A stretch of DNA of 64,000 nt, taken from assembly GCA_963823895.1 (NCBI GenBank), contig CAWGNG010000028.1, positions 124,001-188,000 on the forward strand. Direction: 5' to 3'. The notes beneath the pieces were generated by a model. The model made no database searches. It worked only from the letters and a program-made list of their open reading frames with translations, and had not been told where the DNA came from. This document shows positions 63,291-64,000 of this stretch, one piece after another; the first letter of the stretch is position 1, and each line of letters starts with the position of its first letter. The DNA is from G963675935 sp963823895. Its GTDB lineage: Bacteria > Planctomycetota > Planctomycetia > Pirellulales > Thermoguttaceae. The position numbers were made by a program, and so were the translations under genes.

Positions 63291-64000
63291 ATGCCTCAAC
63301 TCGGCGTCAATATCGATCACGTGGCCACGGTCCGCCAGGCGCGGCGAACCAACGAGCCGGACCCGGTCTGGGCGGCTGCCTTGGCGGAACTGGGCGGGGC
63401 GGACGGCATTACGCTGCACCTCCGCGAGGACCGCCGCCACATCTCCGAACGCGACCTGCGAATCCTGCGGCAGACCGTCACCGTCAAATTGAACCTGGAG
63501 ATGGCCTGCTCGCCCGAAATCCTCGAAATCGCCTGCGACGCAAAGCCCGATCAGGCCACGCTCGTGCCCGAGAAGAGGGAAGAGATCACCACGGAGGGCG
63601 GGCTCGACATCCGCGGCAACCGCGATCGGGTCGCCCAAACCGTCGAGCGGCTCCGTCAGGCGGGGATTTCCGTCAGCCTGTTTATCGACCCCGATCCTCG
63701 ACAAATCGAAGAGGCCGCCCGGTTGAAGGTCGATGCCGTCGAATTGCACACCGGCCAATATGCCCTGGCGGCGGCGGGAGCGGCACGCGAGAAGGAGCTC
63801 AACACCGTGCGGGAGGTCAGCGCCCTGGTGCGCGGGAGCGGACTGACGCTGCACGCCGGCCACGGCCTGACCTATCGCAACGTCGGCACGATCGCCGCAA
63901 TCGAGGGAATGCACGAATTGAACATCGGCCACAGCATCGTCGCCCGCGCGATCATGGTCGGACTCGAGCAAGCTGTGCGGGAGATGAAGAGATTAGTCGG
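63291..64000 (+). CDS. pdxJ: Pyridoxine 5'-phosphate synthase, cut by the window end
   Basis: The first ~236 residues of PdxJ, open to the last base; the family is ~240 residues, so only the end is missing. Seen: PQLGVNIDHVATVRQARRTN, the catalytic Glu in MACSPEILEIACDAKP region, ATLVPEKREEITTEGGLD, and LHAGHGLTYRNVGTIAAI, then HELNIGHSIVARAI. It joins 1-deoxyxylulose 5-phosphate with amino-acetone phosphate to form pyridoxine phosphate in the DXP-dependent vitamin B6 pathway. No pdxA lies within the window. The likely leaderless start is noted at its promoter. Confidence 0.95.
   Translation, partial: MPQLGVNIDHVATVRQARRTNEPDPVWAAALAELGGADGITLHLREDRRHISERDLRILRQTVTVKLNLEMACSPEILEIACDAKPDQATLVPEKREEITTEGGLDIRGNRDRVAQTVERLRQAGISVSLFIDPDPRQIEEAARLKVDAVELHTGQYALAAAGAAREKELNTVREVSALVRGSGLTLHAGHGLTYRNVGTIAAIEGMHELNIGHSIVARAIMVGLEQAVREMKRLV

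Overview
The window looks like a chromosomal segment of a planctomycete, probably of the Pirellulales type. The evidence is the gene families present: two tandem DUF1559 pilin-like proteins behind an ECF sigma factor and a FecR-domain protein, planctomycete-type leucine-rich repeats, a giant autotransporter-repeat protein with a PEP-CTERM tail, secreted glycosidases, and very abundant small palindromic repeats. GC is high except in the giant surface-protein gene. Nothing suggests a plasmid or phage.

Layout. 0-7.7 kb: carbohydrate genes (AraC regulator, alpha-galactosidase-like enzyme, DUF99 protein, alpha-L-rhamnosidase). 7.9-11 kb: M13 metalloprotease and a coiled-coil/HTH protein. 11.2-15.6 kb, minus strand: operon of ECF sigma factor, FecR-domain protein and two DUF1559 proteins. 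16-25 kb: DRE-TIM aldolase, a lipoprotein, a thioredoxin-like secreted protein, a large secreted hypothetical, an XRE regulator divergent from two microprotein ORFs, a PolB-type exonuclease and a Tat-exported protein. 25-33 kb: translation block rpmI-rplT-pheS-pheT with a type IIG restriction-modification gene between pheS and pheT. 33-46 kb: accessory region with a TOTE helicase-primase fragment, an IS66-type transposase, the ~2,100-residue PEP-CTERM protein, a complete three-gene IS66 element, an LRR protein, and a small minus-strand operon ending at a tRNA-like 3' fragment. 46.5-50 kb: rpsU, Uma2 protein, sigma-54 response regulator and an orphan SUKH protein. 50.5-55.6 kb: peroxide/metal cluster (PerR-type Fur protein, ferritin, peroxiredoxin, Cu/Zn exporter, DUF4160-DUF2442 pair, flavodiiron protein). 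55.7-64 kb: S1-domain protein, nadA, nucleoside-hydrolase-like protein, Coa1-like membrane protein, SIS-domain protein and the start of pdxJ, cut by the window end.

Two features run across the whole window. First, it is full of short repeats: a 164-bp MITE in two copies, four hairpins with GTTTAGC ends, other long hairpins, and several tandem arrays whose unit is always 7 nt but whose unit sequence differs. Several of these lie in frame inside conserved genes (pheS, pheT, the FecR gene, the S1 gene, the galactosidase) and add translated inserts, much as Rickettsia palindromic elements do. This is my best candidate for an under-described system. Second, at least nine single-base shifts, mostly at short homopolymers, break genes that otherwise read as intact family members, including nadA. 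They look like consensus errors rather than decay, so I annotate those genes across the shift.
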